Below are positions 1 to 7,385 of a stretch of DNA of 13,875 bases, one piece after another. The notes under the pieces are model-generated. The model was not told the DNA's origin and did not search any database. It saw nothing but the letters and a program-made list of their open reading frames with translations. A program made the translations under genes and the position numbers. Each line of letters starts with the position of its first letter. The stretch's first letter is position 1. The DNA is from Candidatus Baldrarchaeum yapensis. Lineage in GTDB: Archaea > Asgardarchaeota > Baldrarchaeia > Baldrarchaeales > Baldrarchaeaceae. Where the stretch lies: positions 1-13,875 of the forward strand of contig JAEOSH010000053.1 of NCBI GenBank assembly GCA_016840465.1, read 5' to 3'.

Positions 1-1
1 T

Positions 2-232
2 GTTAATGTCTTGGAGAATATGATAAACCTCGGGCTTGTGGTATATCGTGATATTTTTGTCACTACTTTTCTACATAGTGTCCGTGCACTTCAGGCTCAT
101 CCTTTGATCTATGTGACAACGAACCGACGCCGATGAGCGATTGTTCCACCCTTCTGCTCAAAGGGGCCGAGAGAGGAGATTCCCAAGTTCGCTGAAGAGC
201 TCAGATATTTTCCGGACCATCTTCTCCCCTAA
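2..232 (+). pseudogene. Possible decayed 3' end of an unidentified gene
   Basis: One forward frame is open from base 2 to a TGA at 134-136 (44 codons) and continues in the same frame to a TAA at 230-232. The second part (reading EEIPKFAEELRYFPDHLLP at its end) has codon use like the real genes here (GAG, AAG, AGA, CTC). That makes it look like the end of a protein whose frame now holds a stop. The beginning lies outside the window. I do not recognise the family. It may also be chance; both other forward frames are closed early. Confidence 0.25.
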
Positions 233-500
233 CTATTTCCATTTTTGATTAAGAATTCGAACTTGAGGTAATGCTGGCCTGTAAATTGCAGGTTTGAAGG
301 GAACATGCCTTGAAGCAATGTCTTCGCCTATGGCATTGCTTGCAGTTCTCGAGAACATAGCGAAAAATCACCAAACTTCACCGAACTGCGTCCCAGTAGT
401 CATCGAACTGCCGATTAAATAGAGAGCATAATGGTATATGTTCGGAGATGTTTTTGGATTATGCATAAAATTTTGCCGATAAAATCGGGATGTTGCGAGA
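233..500. other. Noncoding stretch with short dyads
   Basis: I see no credible gene between the possible remnant and the feo promoter. It holds an inverted repeat AAGCAATG (313-320) / CATTGCTT (334-341), a perfect 12-bp palindrome GTTCTCGAGAAC (345-356), the palindrome TTATGCATAA (459-468), and CCGAT-AAA-ATCGG (476-488). The last lies about 18 bp upstream of the feo TATA box, where an upstream regulator could bind. The others have no evident role. Confidence 0.4.
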
Positions 501-514
501 AAACGTTTAAATAT
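500..514 (+). promoter_or_regulatory. BRE/TATA box of the feo operon
   Basis: The purine-rich AGAAAACG is followed by TTTAAATAT (506-514), a good archaeal BRE plus TATA box. Transcription would be expected to start near 535, giving a leader of roughly 50 nt before the TTG at 589. It is the only strong TATA element immediately upstream of the DtxR-FeoA gene. Confidence 0.6.
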
Positions 515-540
515 CCAAGTATGGGATGAGATCCATGTAA

Positions 541-555
541 TTTCAACATGTGAAA
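541..555. promoter_or_regulatory. Imperfect dyad near the feo transcription start
   Basis: TTTCA-ACATG-TGAAA is a 5-bp inverted repeat around 5 nt, placed just downstream of the inferred start near 535. A repressor bound here would block the promoter. Autoregulation by the DtxR-type protein encoded next is the natural inference, but the sequence does not match the bacterial DtxR/IdeR box. Confidence 0.35.
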
Positions 556-588
556 AATTGATTTCCACGAACGAAAGGGTGCCCCACC

Positions 589-1290
589 TTGGACGCCAGC
601 CTGACAGAAAAGATAGAGGAGTGTCTGGAGTTCTTATATAAGTGCGAGAAGGAAGGAAAGAACATTGTCAGGATGTCGGAGGTATCGAAGGCGTTAGAGA
701 TGTCCCCATCATCGACCACCTCCCTACTTAGGAAAATGGCCGATATGGAGTTGGTACTGTACGAGTCGTACAAGGGCGTAAGACTCACGGAGAAGGGGCG
801 CAAGATTGCCAAGAACGTTGTGAGGAAGCACAGGCTAAGCGAGCGCCTCCTCACCGATTTACTGGGTATGGATTGGGCCGAGGTCCACGAACACGCATGC
901 AGGCTCGAGCATGCGATTTCGGACAAGCTTGCGGACATAATAGAGGAGAAATTGGGATATCCGGAAACGTGTCCTCATGGACATCCGATTTCTGGAGATG
1001 ATCCCCCGGTTCCGGATGTGCCTCTCTCCGAGGTGGAGCCCCCGGCCGAGGTGGAAGTGACAAGAATAATGGACGAGAGCCCCGCATTTCTGAGGAGATT
1101 ATCATCTATCGGGATCTTGCCGGGGTCCGTGATATCCGTGGAGGATCGTGCACCCCTAGGTGGAGCCCTTCTCGTTAGAGTTCTCGACACGGATATTGCG
1201 ATAGGTAAGGATGTCGCCCCCAAGATAAGGGTTAGACTACTGAGGGGAGGGCACAGACACCGCCACAGGCACAGATGGGGGTGGAAGTGA
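589..1290 (+). CDS. DtxR-family metal-dependent repressor with C-terminal FeoA-like domain and His-Arg tail
   Basis: This is a 233-residue iron-responsive repressor expected to control the feo operon. Residues about 1-75 form the winged helix. Residues 76-137 form the dimerisation and metal domain, including RKHRLSERLL and VHEHACRLEH, ending in PETCPHGHPI. Residues H81, E85, H100, C104, E107 and H108 align with DtxR H79, E83, H98, C102, E105 and H106. E11 appears to replace the primary-site Met10. The DtxR-type Cys rather than the MntR-type residue favours Fe(II) sensing. Residues about 150-218 match the FeoA/SH3-like domain. The last 13 residues contain HRHRHRHR followed by WGWK, a possible metal-binding tail. 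The start is TTG at 589, with GGTG at 578-581 seven nt upstream; no better start keeps the N-terminal helix. FeoB follows 5 nt after the stop. Confidence 0.9.
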   Translation: MDASLTEKIEECLEFLYKCEKEGKNIVRMSEVSKALEMSPSSTTSLLRKMADMELVLYESYKGVRLTEKGRKIAKNVVRKHRLSERLLTDLLGMDWAEVHEHACRLEHAISDKLADIIEEKLGYPETCPHGHPISGDDPPVPDVPLSEVEPPAEVEVTRIMDESPAFLRRLSSIGILPGSVISVEDRAPLGGALLVRVLDTDIAIGKDVAPKIRVRLLRGGHRHRHRHRWGWK

Positions 1291-1295
1291 CACAT

Positions 1296-3251
1296 ATGAG
1301 CGATAGGGTGAGTATTGTTCTTGCAGGGCAGCCCAACACCGGGAAGTCCGTATTCTTCAACAGAATAACGGGAATAGGGGTCATATCATCGAACTATCCC
1401 GGGACCACTGTTGAGATCATGGAGGGATGGACAAAGATCGATGGTCTTCGTGTTAGGGTTATAGACACGCCCGGGATATATTCCCTCGATGCAACATCCC
1501 CCGACCAGATGGTTGCACGCAGGGTGATTCTGGAGACGAGGCCCGCGGTGATCATAAATATCATCGACGCAACGCATCTTGAGCGCAACCTCTACCTTAC
1601 GCTTCAGTTACTGGAGCTGGAGGTGCCGATGGTAGTAGCGCTTAACATGGTCGATGAGGCGTCGAAGCGAGGTATAAAGATAGATCATGAGAAGTTATCG
1701 GAATTTTTGGGCGTCCCGGTGATTCCGACAGTTGCCACGAGAGGAGAAGGAGTTTTTAAGGCCGTGAAGAAGGCGATGGAGTTACTGAAGGAGGGAGCGG
1801 GGGTTAGGGGCAAGAAGCTGGAGTACGGCAAGGACATTGAGAGGGTGATAAGCGCGCTGGAGGAGAAGATAAGGAGGGAGATGAGGGAGATCCCGTTTGG
1901 AATTTCCCCCCGTGCTCTTGCGATACTTCTACTCCAGAGGGACCCGGAGATCGTGAAAATTGTTTCGGAGAAGCATAAGGAGGTCGTGGAGTTTGCGGAG
2001 AAGCTTGCGAGCGCGATTGAGAGCATGCACGGGGAGCAATCGAGTATAAGAATAGCGAAGGAGAGGTATGCGCTTGCCCACATGATAGCGAACTCTGTTG
2101 TTGAGAAGCAGGAGCGGAGGCTGCTCAGGGACGTGATAGATGAGATAACGACGACTAACATTTACACGGGAATTCCGATAATGATGCTGGTGGTGCTCGC
2201 ACTGTTCAGTTCGCTGGTGTACATTGGTGGCATGCTGGAGGAGATTATAACCACGGCGTGGGAGTTGTTCGTGGTGGCGAACGTTGAGGGGATTATAACA
2301 GCGTATGGTGTTGATCCCCTGTTAAGGGTGATTATTCTCAATGGAGTACTGCTAGGGCTGGAGGCGGGGCTCGCTATCGTGATACCGTACATAGTCCTGT
2401 TCTACATACTTCTATCCGTGCTGGAAGACACCGGCTATCTCGCAAGGATCGCGTATCTCCTCGATGGGCTGATGCATCGCCTTGGTTTGCACGGAAGGGC
2501 GCTCATACCTCTCATAGTGGGGTACGGTTGCAACGTACCGGCAATTGTCGGAACAAGAGTACTCGAAACGCGCAGGGAGAGGTTCATCGCCGCGTTTTTG
2601 ATATCAATAGTTCCGTGTTCGGCGAGGACGGTTGTAATACTGGGGATAGTTGGCTCGTACCTGGGCATCATGTACGCGCTGGGGGTTTACGCCATAGGTC
2701 TCCTGTTGCTCGTGATCTCAGGAGTATTCTTAAACAGGATCCTGAGTGGTGAAAGGGTAGGCTTGGTGATGGAAATTCCACCCTACAGGGTGCCCCATCC
2801 GGTCACAGTGCTCAAGAAGACGTGGATAAGGTTCCGGGAGTTCGTGTACATAGCGTTTCCGCTCCTCATCATCGGTAGCATTGTCCTGAGCCTGCTGGAG
2901 TACTTTGAAATGCTGGATGCCGTCACGCGCGCAATGAGTCCCTTGATGGTCACGGTGCTCGGTCTCCCTCCGGTGACGGCGGTGCCGATAATATTCGGAA
3001 TATTCAGGAAAGAGATGGTGATAGAGATGCTCGTTGTCCTATCCGGCACCACCGACCTATCGCTGATATTTACTCCCACGCAGATGATAGTCTTCGCGGT
3101 CGTCACGATGCTGTACTTCCCGTGTATAGCATCTCTCGGAGCTCTCGCGAAGGAATTGGGCTGGAGGGATACGATCCTGATAGCTCTCGGAACAATGGCC
3201 CTCGCGATAACGGTGGGAGCGATACTCAACGTTGCCCTGAGGTGTTTATGA
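1296..3251 (+). CDS. feoB: Ferrous iron transporter FeoB
   Basis: FeoB, 651 residues, imports Fe(II) through the cytoplasmic membrane. The N-terminal G domain shows G1 GQPNTGKS (11-18), the G2 region YPGTTVE (34-40), G3 DTPG (57-60), G4 NMVD (117-120) and a G5-like VATRGEG (146-152). A helical spacer follows, then the polytopic core with both Gate motifs: GYGCNVPAIVGTR and, after it, VPCSARTVVILG. The length is normal for the shorter archaeal FeoB. I prefer ATG 1296 over the in-frame ATG 1275. It puts the G1 motif at the usual distance from the N terminus, does not overlap the repressor, and has AGTGA/GGTG signals just upstream. The gene is co-transcribed with the DtxR-FeoA gene before it and the zinc-ribbon gene after it. 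No separate FeoA gene is present in the window. Confidence 0.96.
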   Translation: MSDRVSIVLAGQPNTGKSVFFNRITGIGVISSNYPGTTVEIMEGWTKIDGLRVRVIDTPGIYSLDATSPDQMVARRVILETRPAVIINIIDATHLERNLYLTLQLLELEVPMVVALNMVDEASKRGIKIDHEKLSEFLGVPVIPTVATRGEGVFKAVKKAMELLKEGAGVRGKKLEYGKDIERVISALEEKIRREMREIPFGISPRALAILLLQRDPEIVKIVSEKHKEVVEFAEKLASAIESMHGEQSSIRIAKERYALAHMIANSVVEKQERRLLRDVIDEITTTNIYTGIPIMMLVVLALFSSLVYIGGMLEEIITTAWELFVVANVEGIITAYGVDPLLRVIILNGVLLGLEAGLAIVIPYIVLFYILLSVLEDTGYLARIAYLLDGLMHRLGLHGRALIPLIVGYGCNVPAIVGTRVLETRRERFIAAFLISIVPCSARTVVILGIVGSYLGIMYALGVYAIGLLLLVISGVFLNRILSGERVGLVMEIPPYRVPHPVTVLKKTWIRFREFVYIAFPLLIIGSIVLSLLEYFEMLDAVTRAMSPLMVTVLGLPPVTAVPIIFGIFRKEMVIEMLVVLSGTTDLSLIFTPTQMIVFAVVTMLYFPCIASLGALAKELGWRDTILIALGTMALAITVGAILNVALRCL

Positions 3252-3391
3252 TGACAAAAAAGGAAATTCAGTGTCCCCTCTGCGGGTACAGGTTCTCCGA
3301 AGAAGAGAGCGGGTGCGCCAGATGCCCCCACGTGAAGAAATGCCGGATGGTCATGTGCCCAAACTGCGGGTATGAATTTCCGAATATATGA
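3248..3391 (+). CDS. Small FeoB-associated zinc-ribbon protein
   Basis: This is a 47-residue Cys-rich protein whose ATG overlaps the FeoB stop (ATGA), so it is almost certainly translated with FeoB. Cysteines are at 9, 12, 23, 26, 32, 37 and 40: CPLCGY, CARCPH, KKC, CPNCGYEF. The first and last pairs look like a zinc ribbon or rubredoxin-like knuckles; the middle CxxC-x5-C may bind another metal. No signal peptide or membrane segment is visible, so it should be cytoplasmic. Small Cys-rich proteins often follow feoB and are thought to help assemble or regulate the transporter. Which role applies here is unknown. A second in-frame ATG lies directly after the first. Confidence 0.8.
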   Translation: MMTKKEIQCPLCGYRFSEEESGCARCPHVKKCRMVMCPNCGYEFPNI

Positions 3392-3417
3392 TTGAATTCC
3401 CAACTTTCTTAATTGCC

Positions 3418-3427
3418 AAACGCGTTT
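3418..3427. repeat. AAACGCGTTT palindrome between feo operon and ATPase gene
   Basis: A perfect 10-bp palindrome sits about 27 bp after the last feo gene, with short T-runs on both sides (CTTTCTT before, GTTTTTC across its end). It could belong to the feo transcript 3' end, but no proper stem-loop plus long T tract is present. Confidence 0.2.
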
Positions 3428-3464
3428 TTCGGCACCCACCACTGCATCAAGTGTGATACCGTGG

Positions 3465-3478
3465 AGACATTTATATAT
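3465..3478 (+). promoter_or_regulatory. TATA box of the ATPase gene
   Basis: GAGACA followed by TTTATATAT (3470-3478) is a strong archaeal TATA box. Transcription is expected near 3500. That puts the ATG at 3481 upstream of the transcript start and supports translation from ATG 3514. Confidence 0.6.
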
Positions 3479-3493
3479 TCATGACTCGGTTAT

Positions 3494-3521
3494 ATACTCA
3501 TGGGTATATACCTATGAGTAT
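3494..3521. promoter_or_regulatory. 28-bp near-perfect dyad over the ATPase transcript start and start codon
   Basis: The arms ATACTCATgGG and CCtATGAGTAT flank a TATATA centre. Thirteen of 14 base pairs are symmetric; only 3502/3513 mismatch. The dyad covers the inferred transcript start (about 3500) and the start codon at 3514. The left arm is also part of a 14-nt direct repeat (TTATATAYTCATGR at 3471-3484 and 3490-3503, 12 of 14 identical), giving three related half-sites about one to two helical turns apart. This is the layout of a repressor operator. Confidence 0.6.
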
Positions 3522-4827
3522 TCAGAAATTTGTCGCGAGAAGGAGCGAAGTCGACATCATTAGGAATCACCCCAGCTGGGTCTTGGTATACGGCAGAAGG
3601 AAGACCGGAAAAACGTTTATGCTCAAGAATTTTCTGAGTTGGCACACGTATATTACCGTAAGCAGAGGGTTAAGTGTTCTGGTTGAGAGGAGGGGCGGGG
3701 GGACCAAGGTCGTCGAGTTGAGGAGATTACCCTCCATAATCGAGGATGCCCTTGAGAGAAATGAAGTTGTGATCGTGGACGAGTTTCAGCGGCTCCCGGA
3801 GCACTTCTGGGACATCATCGCAAGTTGCCACCCGAAGGGGAAGCTAGTGCTCTCCGGTAGTAGCCTCAGCATCGTCGAGAAAGTTTTCTCGCACAGAAGC
3901 CCATTACTCGGGCTCCTCCTACCGATCCGCATAGACATAATAAGACCGAGTGACATACTGTTCTCACTCGTCTCGGCAGGGTTAACCCCCAGAAGGGCGG
4001 TCGAGTGGGGCGTTATAGTCAGAGACCCCTGGGTGATCCCCCATGTGAACCTGAAGGGGAGCGTTCTGGATCAGGTAACGAGGCTGCTACCGTTCCTAGT
4101 AGAGGCCTCGATAGGCCTCATCGGGGAGGTTTTCAAGGATGAGGAGAGGCTCCTAACGAGAATATATGAGGCGATACTGTACTCGATAGCCTCAGGAAGC
4201 TGGAGCCTCGAGGAGGTCGCGAGAGAACTCTACCAAAAGGGTATCGTTGAGCACCCCCGCCTCGAGTACGCGTCCTCATATGTTGACAGGCTCTCCAAAA
4301 TGGGGCTCGTGGAGAAGGTGCCGCTCTACAAGAGCAGAGCCAGAATATACCTCAAACTGAGATCCCACCTGATGAGCATAGCCATGGGCGTAGAGGAGAA
4401 GACGGGGATCACCGAGGCAATGCAACCGATATTCGGAATTGAGGAGACCATCAGGTCAATATACGGTTTGGAACTGCAGTTCTTCGTCGGTGAGGCGCTG
4501 GCCGAGGCAACGGGTCTGCGTAGAGCGTATACAATACTTCCTAGAGGCGAAGGGGATATAGATGTCGTACTACTTGATAGAAAGAACAAACCGGTAATGG
4601 CGGTCGAGGTAAAATCTAGCGCTCCCAAAGATGCCGATGTTACAAAGTTGAGGGAGAGAGCAGAGCAAATAGGCGCACCCGAAACCGCAATCTTTACGCT
4701 AAGGGAGAGCAGGGAGCAAAGAATACGGGGAGTGAAGATAATCACGCCCAAAGTCCTGATAGAAATGTTAAGGAGGAGAGAACTGGTTGATACTGCAGAT
4801 TACGACACGCATGAATTCCCCTCATAG
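3514..4827 (+). CDS. Archaeal AAA-type ATPase with C-terminal DUF234/PD-(D/E)XK-like region
   Basis: A 437-residue protein of the archaeal ATPase family (PF01637-like) with a DUF234-like C terminus. Walker A is GRRKTGKT (27-34) and Walker B is VIVDE (86-90). A sensor-like LVLSGSS follows, then SPLLG as usual in this family. A winged-helix-like middle (around 215-280) precedes the C-terminal region. There GEGDIDVVL (D348, D350) and AVEVKSS (E365, K367) reproduce the ID...ExK arrangement of PD-(D/E)XK nucleases. No membrane segment is obvious. I chose ATG 3514 over 3481 because the TATA box places the transcript start between them. The gene stands alone behind its own promoter and dyad. Its cellular role is not established; related archaeal ATPases are suspected in DNA-linked or mobile-element functions. 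The stop is TAG, and its last 6 bp overlap the convergent glycosyltransferase. Confidence 0.88.
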   Translation: MSIQKFVARRSEVDIIRNHPSWVLVYGRRKTGKTFMLKNFLSWHTYITVSRGLSVLVERRGGGTKVVELRRLPSIIEDALERNEVVIVDEFQRLPEHFWDIIASCHPKGKLVLSGSSLSIVEKVFSHRSPLLGLLLPIRIDIIRPSDILFSLVSAGLTPRRAVEWGVIVRDPWVIPHVNLKGSVLDQVTRLLPFLVEASIGLIGEVFKDEERLLTRIYEAILYSIASGSWSLEEVARELYQKGIVEHPRLEYASSYVDRLSKMGLVEKVPLYKSRARIYLKLRSHLMSIAMGVEEKTGITEAMQPIFGIEETIRSIYGLELQFFVGEALAEATGLRRAYTILPRGEGDIDVVLLDRKNKPVMAVEVKSSAPKDADVTKLRERAEQIGAPETAIFTLRESREQRIRGVKIITPKVLIEMLRRRELVDTADYDTHEFPS

Positions 4828-5973
4828 ATCTATACCTAACGCATTGCTTATGCCCCTCAGCATGAGATCTGCAGTCCTTTCCCAGTTAAACCTTCTCCGA
4901 ATATCGAACGCTCTCCTACTCATTTCCTTTAATGTCGTACTATCCTCCCAGAAACTCCTTATTAGCCTCGCCAACTCTCCCTCATTGTCATCAGAGAAGA
5001 GCGCAGAATCCACGCCGTTTCTAAGTATCTCAGGAATTCCGCCATTACTTTGTGCAATCACAGGCTTTCCAAACGATAACGCCTCCATTGGCGTCAATCC
5101 CATGTGTTCGTAATATGCGGGATGGACTAAGAAATCACACCCACGGTAATAACTGACTAATTCTTCATCCGAGCAGTTAAGCCGAATATAAACTCTTTCC
5201 CTCAGCCCCAGGACATCTATCTGCTTCTTTAAAAGATCAAAATACCGTTTGGAGCGCAAACCTCTGATGAAGCCTACCAGAGCCAGATTTACATCGTCAA
5301 GACGGCTTAAAACTCTGAGAAGCATATGCTGACGCTTTCGGGGCTCAAAGGCTCCCACACACAGGATATATGGGTCATCACATTCGATGGATGCAGAGTT
5401 TGCGGAAAGAAGATGCTCGGAGCCGCCATAGATGGGAAACGCCGATATTCCCTCGTATTCCTTATAGAGATTTGCAACCCAGCGCGTGTTCGTGAAGAAA
5501 ATGTCAACATATCCGATAAACTCCCTCCACAGCCGATACTTCTCGACGGATAGGCGGTAATTGACCCAGTTCTGGCGATAGCCCGTATCCGAGCACAGAA
5601 AACCATAAGGGGGGTTGTGCAACATGTATGCGAGTTTACAGCCGTATCTTTTCTTCAAAAGAACGCCGGCAACCAACTCCTTGTAACTATGTATCAGGAT
5701 AACGTCGTCTTCATCAATTCCTTCACTAATCGCCTCCGAAATCGCCCTGCCCGCCCTTATTATGCCGTCAACATCATTGAAGTCGTAGCTTTTCGTTTCG
5801 GCCACCTTCAGCGGGATCCTATCTCTATCTGCAAGATAAAGCGCGCCCGGAACCATTGTGATCACATACGCTTCGAGCCCCCTCCTTCTCAGTGCATCGG
5901 TAACGCATGTTATCCACCGCTCGACGCCGCCCGCGCGCCAAAATCTCAGAAATATCTGGAAGATTCTCACCAT
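4822..5973 (-). CDS. GT4-family glycosyltransferase
   Basis: This 383-residue retaining GT-B glycosyltransferase probably moves a sugar from a nucleotide-sugar donor to a lipid or glycan acceptor at the inner face of the membrane. The N-terminal acceptor domain opens with RAGGVERW (about 13-20) and includes MLHNPPYGF. The C-terminal donor domain begins near ILCVGAFEPRKRQ and carries the E-x7-E motif (E289, E297) in YYEHMGLTPMEALSFGKP, then NGGIPEIL. Acceptor and donor cannot be inferred. The start ATG 5973 has GGGTG five nt upstream. A TATA-like element lies only about 28 bp before the ATG, so the transcript may have a very short leader. The gene is a single unit, divergent from the transporter gene and convergent with the ATPase (6-bp overlap). 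Confidence 0.9.
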   Translation of the reverse strand: MVRIFQIFLRFWRAGGVERWITCVTDALRRRGLEAYVITMVPGALYLADRDRIPLKVAETKSYDFNDVDGIIRAGRAISEAISEGIDEDDVILIHSYKELVAGVLLKKRYGCKLAYMLHNPPYGFLCSDTGYRQNWVNYRLSVEKYRLWREFIGYVDIFFTNTRWVANLYKEYEGISAFPIYGGSEHLLSANSASIECDDPYILCVGAFEPRKRQHMLLRVLSRLDDVNLALVGFIRGLRSKRYFDLLKKQIDVLGLRERVYIRLNCSDEELVSYYRGCDFLVHPAYYEHMGLTPMEALSFGKPVIAQSNGGIPEILRNGVDSALFSDDNEGELARLIRSFWEDSTTLKEMSRRAFDIRRRFNWERTADLMLRGISNALGIDL

Positions 5974-5996
5974 GGAAACACCCGGCGCGAGTGAGT

Positions 5997-6006
5997 ATTA
6001 TTTTAT
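5997..6006 (-). promoter_or_regulatory. TATA-like element of the glycosyltransferase gene
   Basis: On the minus strand this reads ATAAAATAAT. It is centred about 28 bp from the ATG, which would give a nearly leaderless mRNA, although a GGGTG element also sits between it and the ATG. Confidence 0.4.
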
Positions 6007-6086
6007 TGTGCGCCCACCAATGTAAAATGTACGGAAGAGCCCATCTCGACAAAAAGGATGCACAAGCACAGCCGGTATTCCCAAAA

Positions 6087-6097
6087 CTTTTTAAAAT
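6087..6097 (+). promoter_or_regulatory. TATA box of the interrupted transporter gene
   Basis: CTTTTTAAAAT follows CCCAAAA. The expected transcript start is near 6120, 24 nt before the ATG at 6144, with AAAGGGA as a possible ribosome-binding site. The promoter looks intact even though the gene is interrupted. Confidence 0.5.
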
Positions 6098-6143
6098 GGG
6101 TCGAACTACCAAAAATTCCCCATACTGACCGAAAGGGACCTGC

Positions 6144-7364
6144 ATGAGAAGAAGAGAAAACACTAGGACCCCGCGGACGCTGTACGCGGCGGTCTTCTTC
6201 TCCTACTTTTCCTTCGGAACCTACCAGCCCTACATAATAGTGTACGCGGTGGAGATGGGAGCAAGGTACGACGAATTGGGGATCGTGACGTCGGTCGGAA
6301 ACGCATCACCCGCGATCTTTCAACCGCTGTGAGGCATGCTCTCGGACAGACTGGGAAAAAGGAAACCCTTCATTCTGACAGGCTTCCTAATAGGCTCTCT
6401 ACTGCTCTTCCCATTCCCGTTCGTCGATAAACCCCTACTCTACGCCACAATACTCGGAATCCACTTCGTGATGCTCTCCGCGGCTCTTCCAACATGGACC
6501 ACACTCATAGGTAGGCATGTTCCCGAGGAGGCTCGAGGAAGAGGTCTAGGAAAGATAAATGGGATCTCCCTCGGCGCACGGGTGCTTGCAACCCTGCTCT
6601 CAGGAATGGTCATGACCTTTGTCGTGGGAGAAACATTTATAAGGATGTAGTACCGCGTGTTGCTCGCCATAGCGGCGCTTTCAGGAATAATCGCAGATCT
6701 GTCGATAATGTTCTACAAAGAGACGCCCTATACCGATGCCCCGAGCGCTAGATCTTCACCCGTAATGTCCATCATCAGGAATAGTTACTTCAAGAGGTTA
6801 TGGGTCCTAGAGTGCATGTTTTTCTTCGCAATGTCAATCGCATGGCCCTACTTCTCCGTTGTAATGATAAGAAGACTGCACGCGTCGAAATTCGAAATCG
6901 CAATTCAGAGCATGCTCCTCTTCTCCCTTGGCTCCATAATTCAGTTCTTCTTCGGAGGTCTTGCGGACAGGTTCGGAAGAAAACCCGTTCTCGCCGCCTC
7001 AAGAACGGCTCTTCCATCGTATCCCCTCCTCTTCATGCTCGCCACTCACATGGGCTTCATATACGTAGCGGCGGTGATCGCGGGAATATGCAACGGGCTC
7101 TGGATGGTGGCGTCGACGGCGTACATTCTCGATATTACGAGGGAAGAGGAAAGAGCATCGGCATTCGCAGTATTCAACACGGCAATAGGATTCGCCACGT
7201 TCTTCGGAAGCCTGCTGGAAGGACTCCTTGGAGAGTTCTTAACGCAGTTTTATGGCGTGGAAGACGCGCTCATCGCAGTCCTGCTGTTAAGTTTTACCCT
7301 CAAACTAGCATCATCACTGCTTTACGTGACAACCAAAGAAACCAGAACTCCCGGAAGAGGATGA
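6144..7364 (+). pseudogene. Major facilitator superfamily transporter interrupted by two in-frame stops
   Basis: A single frame of 406 codons encodes a 12-helix-type MFS permease but carries TGA at codon 63 (6330-6332) and TAG at codon 169 (6648-6650). No frameshift is present. MFS motif A follows the first stop as GMLSDRLGKRK, and its second-half counterpart is GGLADRFGRKP. The residue before the first GMLSDR is often Trp (PLWG) in related permeases, so TGG to TGA is the likely change. The TAG lies before YRVLLAIAALSG, where TGG to TAG is also possible. Both TGA and TAG end neighbouring intact genes, so a reassigned code is unlikely. The substrate is unknown. Promoter, start and codon use look normal, pointing to recent loss, or to sequencing error. 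The fragment after the TAG could in principle start at GTG 6657, but half a permease would not be expected to work. Confidence 0.8.
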
Positions 7365-7385
7365 GGGAGGGACCAAAACCGAAAA

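Noticed and set aside
6330-6650. TGA read as tryptophan or selenocysteine and TAG read as pyrrolysine in the MFS gene
   Set aside because: Intact neighbours end with TGA (DtxR-FeoA, FeoB, glycosyltransferase, CbiO) and TAG (ATPase, both NifX-like genes, CbiM, CbiQ). None of the long conserved genes has an internal TGA or TAG, and I saw no SECIS-like or PYLIS-like structure.
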